In this document: in pieces, positions 1 to 8,697 of the stretch | How positions within the stretch are numbered: the first letter of the stretch is position 1 | Layout: every line of letters starts with the position of its first letter | Origin: CALMEC01 sp963706315 | Lineage (GTDB): Bacteria > Actinomycetota > Thermoleophilia > Miltoncostaeales > Miltoncostaeaceae | NCBI GenBank assembly: GCA_963706315.1 | Contig: CAVPMA010000015.1 | Location: 496,001-560,000 of the forward strand | Direction: 5' to 3' | DNA length: 64,000 nucleotides | Position numbers and translations under genes: made by a program | Notes under the pieces: model-generated | What the model was told of the DNA's origin: nothing | Databases searched by the model: none | The model's input: the letters and a program-made list of their open reading frames with translations, nothing else

Positions 1-702
1 GGCACCGACCGCGTCGTCGGCGTCGTCGTCGAAGGCCCCGAGGGTCGCCGCGAGGTCGCCGCCGATCTCGTCGTCGCCTGCGACGGGATCAACTCGCCGG
101 TTCGCGAGATGGCGGGGCTCGAGGCCAAGTTCGATCCCATCCCCGACGCGACCATCCAGTGGATGACGTCGTCGCAGAACAAGACGTCCTTCGCGATGCG
201 GTACTTCAGCGACGGCGGGCACATCGGCACGCTCGCCTGGCCGGAGGGCTCCGCGGGGTGGCGAAGCATCGACAAGGTCGGCCGCGAGGCCGCGCTCACG
301 CCGGGCGTCGAGGCGATCAAGCAGATGTTCATCGACCTGCTGCCCGAGTCGGAGGAAGGTATCCAGGGGCTCACCTCAGCCGATCAGATCCGCTACGGCG
401 AGCCGCAGCTTCTGTCGTGCCCCAAATGGTGGATCCCCGGCCTCCTCCTGATCGGGGACGCCGCCCACTTCTTCGGACCCGAGACGGGTGCAAGCTCCGG
501 CATCGGCCTGGGTGACGCCCAGGCCCTCGCCGAGGCGGTCCAACAGAACCCGGACGACCCGGATGCCGCCTGCGCCAACTTCGAGATGTGGCGCGCACCC
601 GCCGTCCGGCCCCTCGAGGCGATGGACCCGAGCCGCCAGCGGATGCTGACCTACGGGCAGATCCAGCCCCGCCCCGAGGAGCGCTGGCCCCCGGCGGAGT
701 AA
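1..702 (+). CDS. FAD-dependent monooxygenase, C-terminal part (5' end outside window)
   Basis: The reading frame is open from base 1, so the gene begins upstream and about 233 residues are visible. The DG motif of aromatic-hydroxylase-type flavoproteins (CDGINSPVR) is encoded at about 85-111, before the first ATG at 109. The second FAD-binding motif (LLIGDAAHFFGP, then a GIGLGDA stretch) contacts the ribityl chain and ribose of FAD. The order DG then GD is that of the PHBH/UbiH-like FAD_binding_3 family, which hydroxylates a substrate with NAD(P)H and O2. The N-terminal GxGxxG dinucleotide fold must lie outside the window. The substrate cannot be told. The gene converges with a minus-strand gene that ends 10 bases beyond its stop. 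Confidence 0.85.
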   Translation, partial: GTDRVVGVVVEGPEGRREVAADLVVACDGINSPVREMAGLEAKFDPIPDATIQWMTSSQNKTSFAMRYFSDGGHIGTLAWPEGSAGWRSIDKVGREAALTPGVEAIKQMFIDLLPESEEGIQGLTSADQIRYGEPQLLSCPKWWIPGLLLIGDAAHFFGPETGASSGIGLGDAQALAEAVQQNPDDPDAACANFEMWRAPAVRPLEAMDPSRQRMLTYGQIQPRPEERWPPAE

Positions 703-712
703 CCGGGGCCGG

Positions 713-1171
713 TCAGGGGGTCACGGGGAGCGCCAGCCGGTCGGCGATCCACTTGGACTGCCACGCGCGCTCGGCATCGTGGGCGGCCGCGTAGCTCTGC
801 CCCGCCTCCTCCGCGACGACACCGGCGGCGTGCGCCGCGATGTACCCGGCCGTGCACGGGTTGCAGCCCGCACCGGTGGCGAGCTCGGGGCGACGGGTGA
901 GGCAGGCGTCGATGAACGCGGCCGCCGCGTCAGCATCCCACGCAGGGACCCGCTCGACGACGCGCCCCCGCGCCGCCGCGGTGGAATAGGTCCGCTCGGT
1001 CAGCTCCCCGTCCAGCTCGACGGTCCAGAGCGCCTGCGAAGCCCAGTACGGAAGGTCGGCGGCCCCGTAGGCGACAACGCCGCCCCGCGGCGCAGTCCAC
1101 TCGCCCGGACGCCACGCGGCGCCGGTCAGCGGGTCGCTCCCGCCTGAGCGGAGGAACCGGTAGCGCGTCAG
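713..1171 (-). CDS. small uncharacterised protein, probable CTG start
   Basis: This frame has no ATG, TTG or usable GTG start, yet it reads as a coherent 152-residue protein: LTRYRFLRSGGSDPLTG at the N-terminus, then PYWASQALWTVELDGE, a GAGCNPC stretch, and an ERAWQSKWIADRLAL tail. The YW..LW.VELDGE and AERAWQ..WLA pattern is one I associate with a widespread uncharacterised actinobacterial family whose members start MTRYRFL. The CTG at 1171-1169 overlaps the TGA of the anti-sigma gene (CTGA), so translational coupling is likely. An alternative is a base error hiding an ATG or GTG. Two Cys (C-N-P-C) are seen but no catalytic motif. Function unknown. Confidence 0.6.
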   Translation of the reverse strand: MTRYRFLRSGGSDPLTGAAWRPGEWTAPRGGVVAYGAADLPYWASQALWTVELDGELTERTYSTAAARGRVVERVPAWDADAAAAFIDACLTRRPELATGAGCNPCTAGYIAAHAAGVVAEEAGQSYAAAHDAERAWQSKWIADRLALPVTP

Positions 1172-1425
1172 GCGAAGAGCTCCCGGAACGCGGCGACGAG
1201 ACCGTCGCGCTGAAGGTCGGGGATCTTCGCGTCCCCCAGCGCGCCCGCCGCGCCGATCGTGAGCCGCATCTGCTCGAGGTACGCGACGCAGGGCTCGCAG
1301 ATCGCGAGGTGCGTCTCGAACCGCTCCCGGTCACCGGGCGTCAGCTGGCCTTCGAGGTAGTCGGTCACGAGCTCGACCACCTCGCGGCAGGTCGGCAACT
1401 CCTCACGCACTTTCCGTTCGCCCAA
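1168..1425 (-). CDS. zinc-finger (zf-HC2) anti-sigma factor-like protein
   Basis: The 85-residue protein has the anti-sigma zinc-binding pattern: Cys13, then His39-x3-Cys43-x2-Cys46 (HLAICEPC). In the ZAS family this site holds an ECF sigma factor inactive and often senses thiol oxidation. The start is TTG at 1425, a few bases after GGAGGG. Such genes nearly always follow their sigma gene, but the upstream neighbour here is a nitroreductase and no sigma factor lies in the window, so its partner is elsewhere. There is no transmembrane segment, so it should be cytosolic. Its stop overlaps the putative CTG start of the next gene. Confidence 0.8.
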   Translation of the reverse strand: MGERKVREELPTCREVVELVTDYLEGQLTPGDRERFETHLAICEPCVAYLEQMRLTIGAAGALGDAKIPDLQRDGLVAAFRELFA

Positions 1426-1502
1426 CGTCCCTCCATCCGGGAGTCATCCATGCACGGCCTGCCGGGAACGGTGGGGCTTCCCGAGCCGCCCTCCGCAAAC
1501 AC

Positions 1503-1533
1503 GTTACGTGAGCGGAGCGTTCCTGTCGTTCCC
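1503..1533 (-). promoter_or_regulatory. possible ECF-type promoter upstream of the anti-sigma gene
   Basis: On the minus strand GGGAAC (1533-1528) is followed after 19 bases by CGTAAC (1508-1503). This resembles GGAA...GT promoters used by ECF sigma factors of the SigR/SigE type, which often drive their own anti-sigma gene. It is a motif match only, in GC-rich DNA, and could be chance. Confidence 0.25.
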
Positions 1534-1560
1534 GTCCCGCCAGACCCGCCGGCGTTTCAC

Positions 1561-2106
1561 TCACCGGTCTCCCGGCGGGCGGGACGACAGCCTCACCACG
1601 AAGCGGTCGAGCGCGAGTCGCGCCGCACGGGCGCTCCACTCGTCGGCGCTGCGCCGCCTCGGATCGCGCGGCCGGGCCGGGAAGCCGAATGAGATCACGA
1701 TGATCGGGGTCTCGTCGTCGTCGACGCCGAGCGCGGTCCGGGCAACGCCGCCGTCCGCGATGCCGTTCGGACAGGACGCGACACCCTCCGACCAGGCGGC
1801 GAGCATCATGTTCTGGGCCGCCCGGCCCGCGTCGAACCCGCCGAGCGTGCTGCCACCGAGACGAACGGCGATCGCAACCGCGACCGCGGCACTCGCGACC
1901 GTCCGCGGAACGTAGACGCAACGGGCGAGCTCCGCGCGATCCGCGGGATCCTCGGCGACGAAGAACCGCCACGGCTGCCGATTCCGCGCGCTGCCCGTGA
2001 GGCGGCCGGCGTCGAGGATCCGGTCGAGCACGTCGGCGGGAACGGGCCGAGGGTCGAAGTCGCGATGATCGCGCTTGCTCGCGATCGCCAAGCGGACGTC
2101 CAACAT
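1561..2106 (-). CDS. nitroreductase family protein
   Basis: The 181-residue protein matches the FMN-dependent nitroreductase fold. An N-terminal KRDHRDFDPRPVP segment supplies FMN-phosphate-binding Arg residues, SARNRQPWRFFV is the classic S.xN.QPW.F motif, and FDAGRAAQNMMLAAWSEG is the dimer-interface helix. Such enzymes reduce nitro groups, quinones or other acceptors with NAD(P)H; the substrate is not evident. I chose ATG at 2106 because GAGG lies 6 bases upstream; a GTG at 2118 would add four residues. It is transcribed away from the universal-stress gene. The 135 bases between it and the anti-sigma gene hold no further gene. Confidence 0.85.
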   Translation of the reverse strand: MLDVRLAIASKRDHRDFDPRPVPADVLDRILDAGRLTGSARNRQPWRFFVAEDPADRAELARCVYVPRTVASAAVAVAIAVRLGGSTLGGFDAGRAAQNMMLAAWSEGVASCPNGIADGGVARTALGVDDDETPIIVISFGFPARPRDPRRRSADEWSARAARLALDRFVVRLSSRPPGDR

Positions 2107-2257
2107 CGGCGGCCTCACAAGTCGGGGACCCTCAACGATACGACGGGCGGCCGCCGCGGGCGCGCGGTTCGGGCATCATGAGGACGTTCCGGTCGATCGG
2201 ATTCCCCGCGAGTTCCCGGGCGGCCCCGGCTCGACGACGTCCCGAGGTGCATGCCAC

Positions 2258-2701
2258 ATGGAACCAGCCAATTACCAGCACATCGCCGTCTGCGTCGACC
2301 GGTCGGAAGCCGCCCAGGAGGCCCTGGACGAGGCTCGCCGCCTGCGGGCCGCAGCCGGGCCGGGCAAGCTCAGCCTCGTCCACGTCGCGCCGTGGCCGCT
2401 CCTCTACACCGGCGAGGCGGGCGCGTGGGCGCCGGATCCCGAAGACATCGAGTCCGCCGCGCGAACCTGGCTGGACGGGGTGGTCGCCGGCGTCCCCGAG
2501 GGCGAGGGCGTGCTCCTCGACGGGTATCCACCCGCCGCCGTCTGCGCATGGGCGGAGGACACCGGCGTCGACCTCATCGTCGCGGCGTCGCACCGGGGCC
2601 TGGTGGAGCGGGTCCTCCTCGGGAGCTTCGCCGCCTACCTCGTTCGTCACAGTCCCTGCTCGGTGCTCCTGACCCGCCCGGTGGAGACGGCAGGCTCATG
2701 A
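2258..2701 (+). CDS. universal stress protein (UspA family)
   Basis: The 147-residue single-domain protein begins with the usual strand and acidic residue (YQHIAVCVDRSEAAQEAL). It ends with the ATP-binding type motif (ASHRGLVERVLLGSFAAYLV), followed by the SVLLTRP strand. Usp proteins bind ATP and act in stress or dormancy responses through poorly known partners. The start is ATG 2258. Its stop overlaps the next ATG by four bases (ATGA at 2698-2701), so it is translationally coupled to the CBS/GTPase gene, which suggests a joint role. Confidence 0.9.
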   Translation: MEPANYQHIAVCVDRSEAAQEALDEARRLRAAAGPGKLSLVHVAPWPLLYTGEAGAWAPDPEDIESAARTWLDGVVAGVPEGEGVLLDGYPPAAVCAWAEDTGVDLIVAASHRGLVERVLLGSFAAYLVRHSPCSVLLTRPVETAGS

Positions 2702-3594
2702 CCCTCCGACAGGTCATGCGGCAGCGGCTCCTCACCGCGACTCCCGACGAGTCCGCCGAGGACGCCGCCCGGGTCATGGCGGCGGCGCGGGTGCGGCACA
2801 TGCCGGTGGTCGACGGCGACCGGCTCCTCGCGATGTGGGTTGCGACCGACGAGGGCACCCCCACCCGCGTCGACGCGGACCGCGTCTACCAGGCGACGCC
2901 CGACGCGGACGCGCTGGACGCCATCGGGACGATCATCGCCGGCAAGGAGGCCGTTCTCGTCTGGGACGGAGGACGCCCCGTCGGCATCCTCACCAGGGCT
3001 GACGTGTTCGAGCTCGTGCGCCGCGGGCTCGCGGGCGACCTGCACGGGATCACGGTCCCTCCGGTGGTCGTCCGGCTCGTCGGCCCGGCGGGCTCCGGGA
3101 AGACGACGCTGATCGCCCGCACCGTGCCGCTGCTTCGCCGCTGCGAGGTCGGGGTGATCCAGGTGAACCCGGCCGGAGCCGCGACCGCCCCTGCGCTCGC
3201 CGGCATCCCGGTCATCGCCGACCCCCACGCGCATTGGCGCAAGGGGCTGCGCGCCGCCGTCGAGCGTCTCGCGGGTGTCGGGTTGATCCTGGTCGAGGAC
3301 CGCGATTCGCCGCCGCGGCTCGAGGCCGGGCTCGGCGAGGACGCCCAGGTGCTCGTCGTGCCGGTCGGCGACCTCGGTGGCCTCGACGATGCCACCCTGC
3401 GCCAGGCGCAGGCGCTCGTCGCCACAAAGGTCGACGACGTCCCCGCCGGGTTCGATGTCGAGGCGGCGCTGGCCTCGGTCGCACAGCGGCATCCCCGGCT
3501 CGCCACGTTCGCGGTGTCGTCCGTGGAGGACGGCGACGGACTCGCGGCGTGGCACGAGTGGATCGAGGCCCTGGCGCTCCGCCGGCACCGCTGA
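2698..3594 (+). CDS. CBS-domain pair fused to a HypB/UreG-like GTPase
   Basis: The 298-residue protein has two parts. Residues 1-110 are a CBS pair (TLRQVMRQRLLTATPDE, then RPVGILTRADVFELV), the type that senses adenosyl ligands. Residues 120-298 are a SIMIBI-class P-loop GTPase with Walker A GPAGSGKTT (129-137), a LILVEDRDSPP strand in the place of the FIENVGNLVCP strand of HypB/UreG, the base motif VATKVDD and a closing FAVSSVEDGDGLAAW. HypB and UreG load nickel into hydrogenase and urease, but neither enzyme is nearby and no His-rich nickel-binding tail is present. It could be a metallochaperone or a ligand-controlled GTPase. The fold is well supported; the function is inferred. Confidence 0.75.
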   Translation: MTLRQVMRQRLLTATPDESAEDAARVMAAARVRHMPVVDGDRLLAMWVATDEGTPTRVDADRVYQATPDADALDAIGTIIAGKEAVLVWDGGRPVGILTRADVFELVRRGLAGDLHGITVPPVVVRLVGPAGSGKTTLIARTVPLLRRCEVGVIQVNPAGAATAPALAGIPVIADPHAHWRKGLRAAVERLAGVGLILVEDRDSPPRLEAGLGEDAQVLVVPVGDLGGLDDATLRQAQALVATKVDDVPAGFDVEAALASVAQRHPRLATFAVSSVEDGDGLAAWHEWIEALALRRHR

Positions 3595-3631
3595 AACGGT
3601 CGCTGCGGGCGTTGCCGGATCCGCATGAATC

Positions 3632-3660
3632 TTGAATCTGAGCGGGGAGTATGCGATACG
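3632..3660 (+). promoter_or_regulatory. putative promoter of the cold-shock gene
   Basis: TTGAAT (3632-3637), a 17-base spacer ending in TGC, and GATACG (3655-3660) form a housekeeping-like promoter with an extended -10. Transcription would start near 3667 and leave a leader of about 100 bases before the GTG at 3768. Long structured leaders are typical of cold-shock genes. Confidence 0.45.
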
Positions 3661-3767
3661 ATTCCGCGGGCTGTGAAGGCAGCCCGAATGAGTGTTCTTT
3701 GCGTCTACGCGGGCGGGCGGCAGCAGTCGAACGGCCGCCGTCCCGCACGATCGAAAGAAGGTAGAAG

Positions 3768-3971
3768 GTGCCCGAAGGCGTTGTGAAGTGGTTCTCCGCG
3801 GAGAAGGGGTACGGGTTCATCACACCCGACGACGGTGGTCGTGACCTGTTCGTCCACCACTCCCAGATCCAGATGAACGGTTACCGCAGCCTCGAGCAGG
3901 GGCAGCGCGTCAACTTCGAGTCACAGGACGGTGATCGCGGCCCGCAGGCCGTCGAAGTCACTGCCTTGTAG
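3768..3971 (+). CDS. csp: cold-shock domain protein (CspA family)
   Basis: The 67-residue protein is a single cold-shock domain. It has both RNA-binding motifs, EKGYGFITPD (RNP1) and DLFVHHSQI (RNP2), and the VKWFSAEKG opening strand. These proteins bind single-stranded RNA/DNA and melt mRNA structure. The start is GTG at 3768, preceded by a purine-rich GAAAGAAGG stretch. A long untranslated leader and a strong hairpin after the stop make it a single-gene transcript. Confidence 0.95.
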   Translation: MPEGVVKWFSAEKGYGFITPDDGGRDLFVHHSQIQMNGYRSLEQGQRVNFESQDGDRGPQAVEVTAL

Positions 3972-3995
3972 CGCGGGGACCCACCCGCCGACGGG

Positions 3996-4022
3996 CGCCG
4001 TCCGCGGCTCACGCGGACGGCG
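3996..4022 (+). terminator. hairpin terminator after the cold-shock gene
   Basis: CGCCGTCCGCG (3996-4006) pairs perfectly with CGCGGACGGCG (4012-4022) across a 5-base loop, giving an 11-bp GC stem about 25 bases after the csp stop. No U-run follows, as is common in high-GC Actinobacteria. Confidence 0.6.
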
Positions 4023-4103
4023 GCTCGTCACACGAGATTGCGACGTCTCGCACCGATCCCACCCCGGCCCGCGGGCTGGAATCGACGTCATCGGAGCATG
4101 GCA

Positions 4104-4538
4104 ATGAGGCAGGCAATGGTCTTCGTTGCTCTGGCCGCGCTCGCCGTCGCCGGCTGCGGCGGTGGTGACGACCCTCCTGCCCAGGTCGCCCTGGCTGCAG
4201 CGTGCGACGCAGGAAACGACGGGCGGCACGTCATCGTCGAGGGCTACCTCAGGTTTCCCGAGCGGCTCCGGATCTCGACGACGACCGTGATCGACATGTT
4301 CGCGGCGCCCGGCGCGGGGGGAGCCCGTCAAAGGGTCGAGTTCCCGATCGGCGATCAGCCGGACCAGCTCGAGCAGCCCCCAGCGACCTACACGCCGACC
4401 AGCCTCAGGGTCGTCGCCGCCGACGGCGCCGACGTCACCATCAACGACCGCGTCAGGCTCACGGCCCAAGTCGGACGGGACGACACGGGGTGCCTGATGC
4501 GCGAGCCGCAGGTCGAGCGCGTCGGGCCAGTGCCGTGA
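4104..4538 (+). CDS. putative lipoprotein of unknown function
   Basis: The 144-residue product starts with a lipoprotein signal: MRQAM, a hydrophobic core, and the lipobox LAVAGC, after which the Cys would be lipidated. The mature part has three more Cys residues and a beta-rich composition (HVIVEGYLRFPERL, VTINDRVRLTAQV) suggestive of an OB-like or small beta domain; this is only an impression. ATG 4104 is preferred over ATG 4098 because GGAG at 4093-4096 sits 7 bases before it. It would be anchored outside the cytoplasmic membrane. It converges with the membrane protein whose stop is one base away. Function unknown. Confidence 0.65.
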   Translation: MRQAMVFVALAALAVAGCGGGDDPPAQVALAAACDAGNDGRHVIVEGYLRFPERLRISTTTVIDMFAAPGAGGARQRVEFPIGDQPDQLEQPPATYTPTSLRVVAADGADVTINDRVRLTAQVGRDDTGCLMREPQVERVGPVP

Positions 4539-4539
4539 G

Positions 4540-5640
4540 TCAGGAAACCTGCTCGGGGGCGACCTTGGCGAGGGCCCGACCGAGCTGCGGGAGTCGCACG
4601 AGCGCCACGACCGCGGGAATCGTCGGAAGCCAGAATCCGATGAAGCGGTAGGCGATCACGCCCGCCAGCGCATCCTCCAGCGGGACGCCGAGCGCGTTGA
4701 GCGCGAAGGTCATCGCGGCATCGACGCCCCCGACGCCACCTGTCGGCAGCGGGAGCACGTTCGCCACGTAGCCGGTCGCGTAGCCGAGCACCACCGTCGC
4801 GAGCCCCACTTCCACGCCGAAGGCCCGAAGACTCAGCCACAGGCAGGCGATGTCGCCCAGCCAGTAGGCGGCGGCGCCGCCGAGAAGGCCCCGGTGGGCA
4901 CGCGGACTGCCGAACACGGTGCGCGTCGCGAGCACCGCCGCCACGGCGCTCGCGGCGCCCCGGTGCAGCAGGTTGAGGACCTTGCTTCCCTGCTCCCGGG
5001 GGCCGGGGTCCGCCGCGAACCGCTCGGCGCGCCCGGGCCGCGTGACCCATGCCGCGGCGACCGCGCACCCGCCGACGACCGCGATCCACGGGACCGTGAC
5101 CCCGAGCGGGGCCGACGACGTGACGAACAACGCCACCGCGGAGGTCAGGCCGGCGAGGCCGAACATGGCATAGAGCACCGTGTTGAGGACGAGCACCTGC
5201 ACCACGCTGTCGCGCGCGGCGAATCCGAGGCGGCGGAGGGCCCAGTAGTTGACTGCCAGCCCGCCGGCCCCGGCGGCGGCGAGCAGGCGGGTCGCGCCGA
5301 GGCTCGCCAGCACGACGTGAAGCGTCACGCCCTTCCCGAGGTTGATCCTGCCGCCGAGGGCGACCATGCCGCGGAAGGCCGCGACGTACCCCCCGATCGA
5401 CACCCCCTCGGCGAGGAGCGCGAGGATCAGCCAGCCGGCATGGGCCTCGGCGAGGCGATTCGTGAGCTTGGCGAATCCCGAGGCCCTGCCGATCATCAGG
5501 ATCACCCCGGCCGCCAGCAGCAGGCCCACGATGATCGAGCTCACGAGCCGCCGGCGGTCGGCGACGACCCGGCCAAGTCCTTCCCGCAACCCGGCTTGAT
5601 CCTCGGCGACCGGCACGTCCGGCTCGGCGTGGTCCACCAT
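4540..5640 (-). CDS. LPG-synthase-type integral membrane protein (UPF0104/YbhN family)
   Basis: The protein of about 366 residues has multiple transmembrane helices and family marks such as YVANVLPLPTGGVGGVDAAM and VIAYRFIGFWLPTIP near the C-terminus. These match the lysylphosphatidylglycerol synthase transmembrane (flippase-like) domain. No soluble aminoacyl-transferase domain follows, so it is the stand-alone form, whose role is probably lipid or isoprenoid transport. ATG 5640 is chosen (AGAGG 10 bases upstream); a TTG at 5649 is possible. The 126-base gap towards lon contains only a short hairpin (5689-5707). Confidence 0.8.
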   Translation of the reverse strand: MVDHAEPDVPVAEDQAGLREGLGRVVADRRRLVSSIIVGLLLAAGVILMIGRASGFAKLTNRLAEAHAGWLILALLAEGVSIGGYVAAFRGMVALGGRINLGKGVTLHVVLASLGATRLLAAAGAGGLAVNYWALRRLGFAARDSVVQVLVLNTVLYAMFGLAGLTSAVALFVTSSAPLGVTVPWIAVVGGCAVAAAWVTRPGRAERFAADPGPREQGSKVLNLLHRGAASAVAAVLATRTVFGSPRAHRGLLGGAAAYWLGDIACLWLSLRAFGVEVGLATVVLGYATGYVANVLPLPTGGVGGVDAAMTFALNALGVPLEDALAGVIAYRFIGFWLPTIPAVVALVRLPQLGRALAKVAPEQVS

Positions 5641-5766
5641 CGATCCCAATCCTCTCAGGTGCGCAGGGCGTGGCTTCCCGCTCCCGGCGGTCAGAAGCGG
5701 GCTGACCGGAGGGCTCGGCCTCCGCGCCGAACCACCGTTCCGCCTCCGCCGTCGCGACCGCAGGGA

Positions 5767-8141
<2,375 letters not shown>

Positions 8142-8145
<4 letters not shown>

Positions 8146-8582
8146 GGAATCCGCACGCCGATCAGGACGCGGGCGACCACGGGACGCGCCGCGAGCGGGA
8201 GGGCGATCTGCAGTAGCCCCTGCACGTAGGTCACGGTGGCGGCACCGGGATCCACCGGAGTCGCGATGCGGATGCGTCGCTCGAACGGCCCCCATTCGAT
8301 CTCGGCGTGCTGGTAGACCCGCCGCCCGGCCTCGTCGGGCCGCCGCCGCGCACCGTGCACGGACAGCACGTCGCCGTCCAGCACGACCTCGAGGCTGTGC
8401 GGGTCGAGGCCGGCGACGTCGACCGTGACGTTGAGCGTGGGGGGCTTGTCGGTGAGGTAGACGTCGGTCAGCGCGCGCGCCGCGGACGACGCGCCCCGAA
8501 CGCCCATGAGGTCGGCGAACAGGTGGTCGACCTCGCCGTGCAGGTGGCGGAACCCCGCCAGGTAGTCGTCGTCCGCAGCCAT
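8142..8582 (-). CDS. Hsp20/alpha-crystallin small heat-shock protein
   Basis: The 146-residue protein carries an alpha-crystallin-like domain. LNVTVDVAGLDPHSLEVVLDG matches the beta-strand pair of the family, RRVYQHAEIEWGPFERRIRIATPVD the A.x.n.G.L-preceding strand, and GLLQIALPLA the closing strand. It would bind unfolding proteins as an oligomer without ATP. The start is ATG 8582, and a TACGAT hexamer lies 9 bases upstream. It overlaps lon by four bases. PEP carboxylase starts 116 bases away in the opposite direction. Confidence 0.85.
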
Positions 8583-8697
8583 GAGGACCGGATCGTACCT
8601 CGACCGGCGCGGGCGGTGTCCCGGGCCAACCCGTCGACGGGCCGGGGGCCGCTCGGGTGGCCCGTCCCGCGGCGGCGGCTGCTGCAAGACTGCGGAC

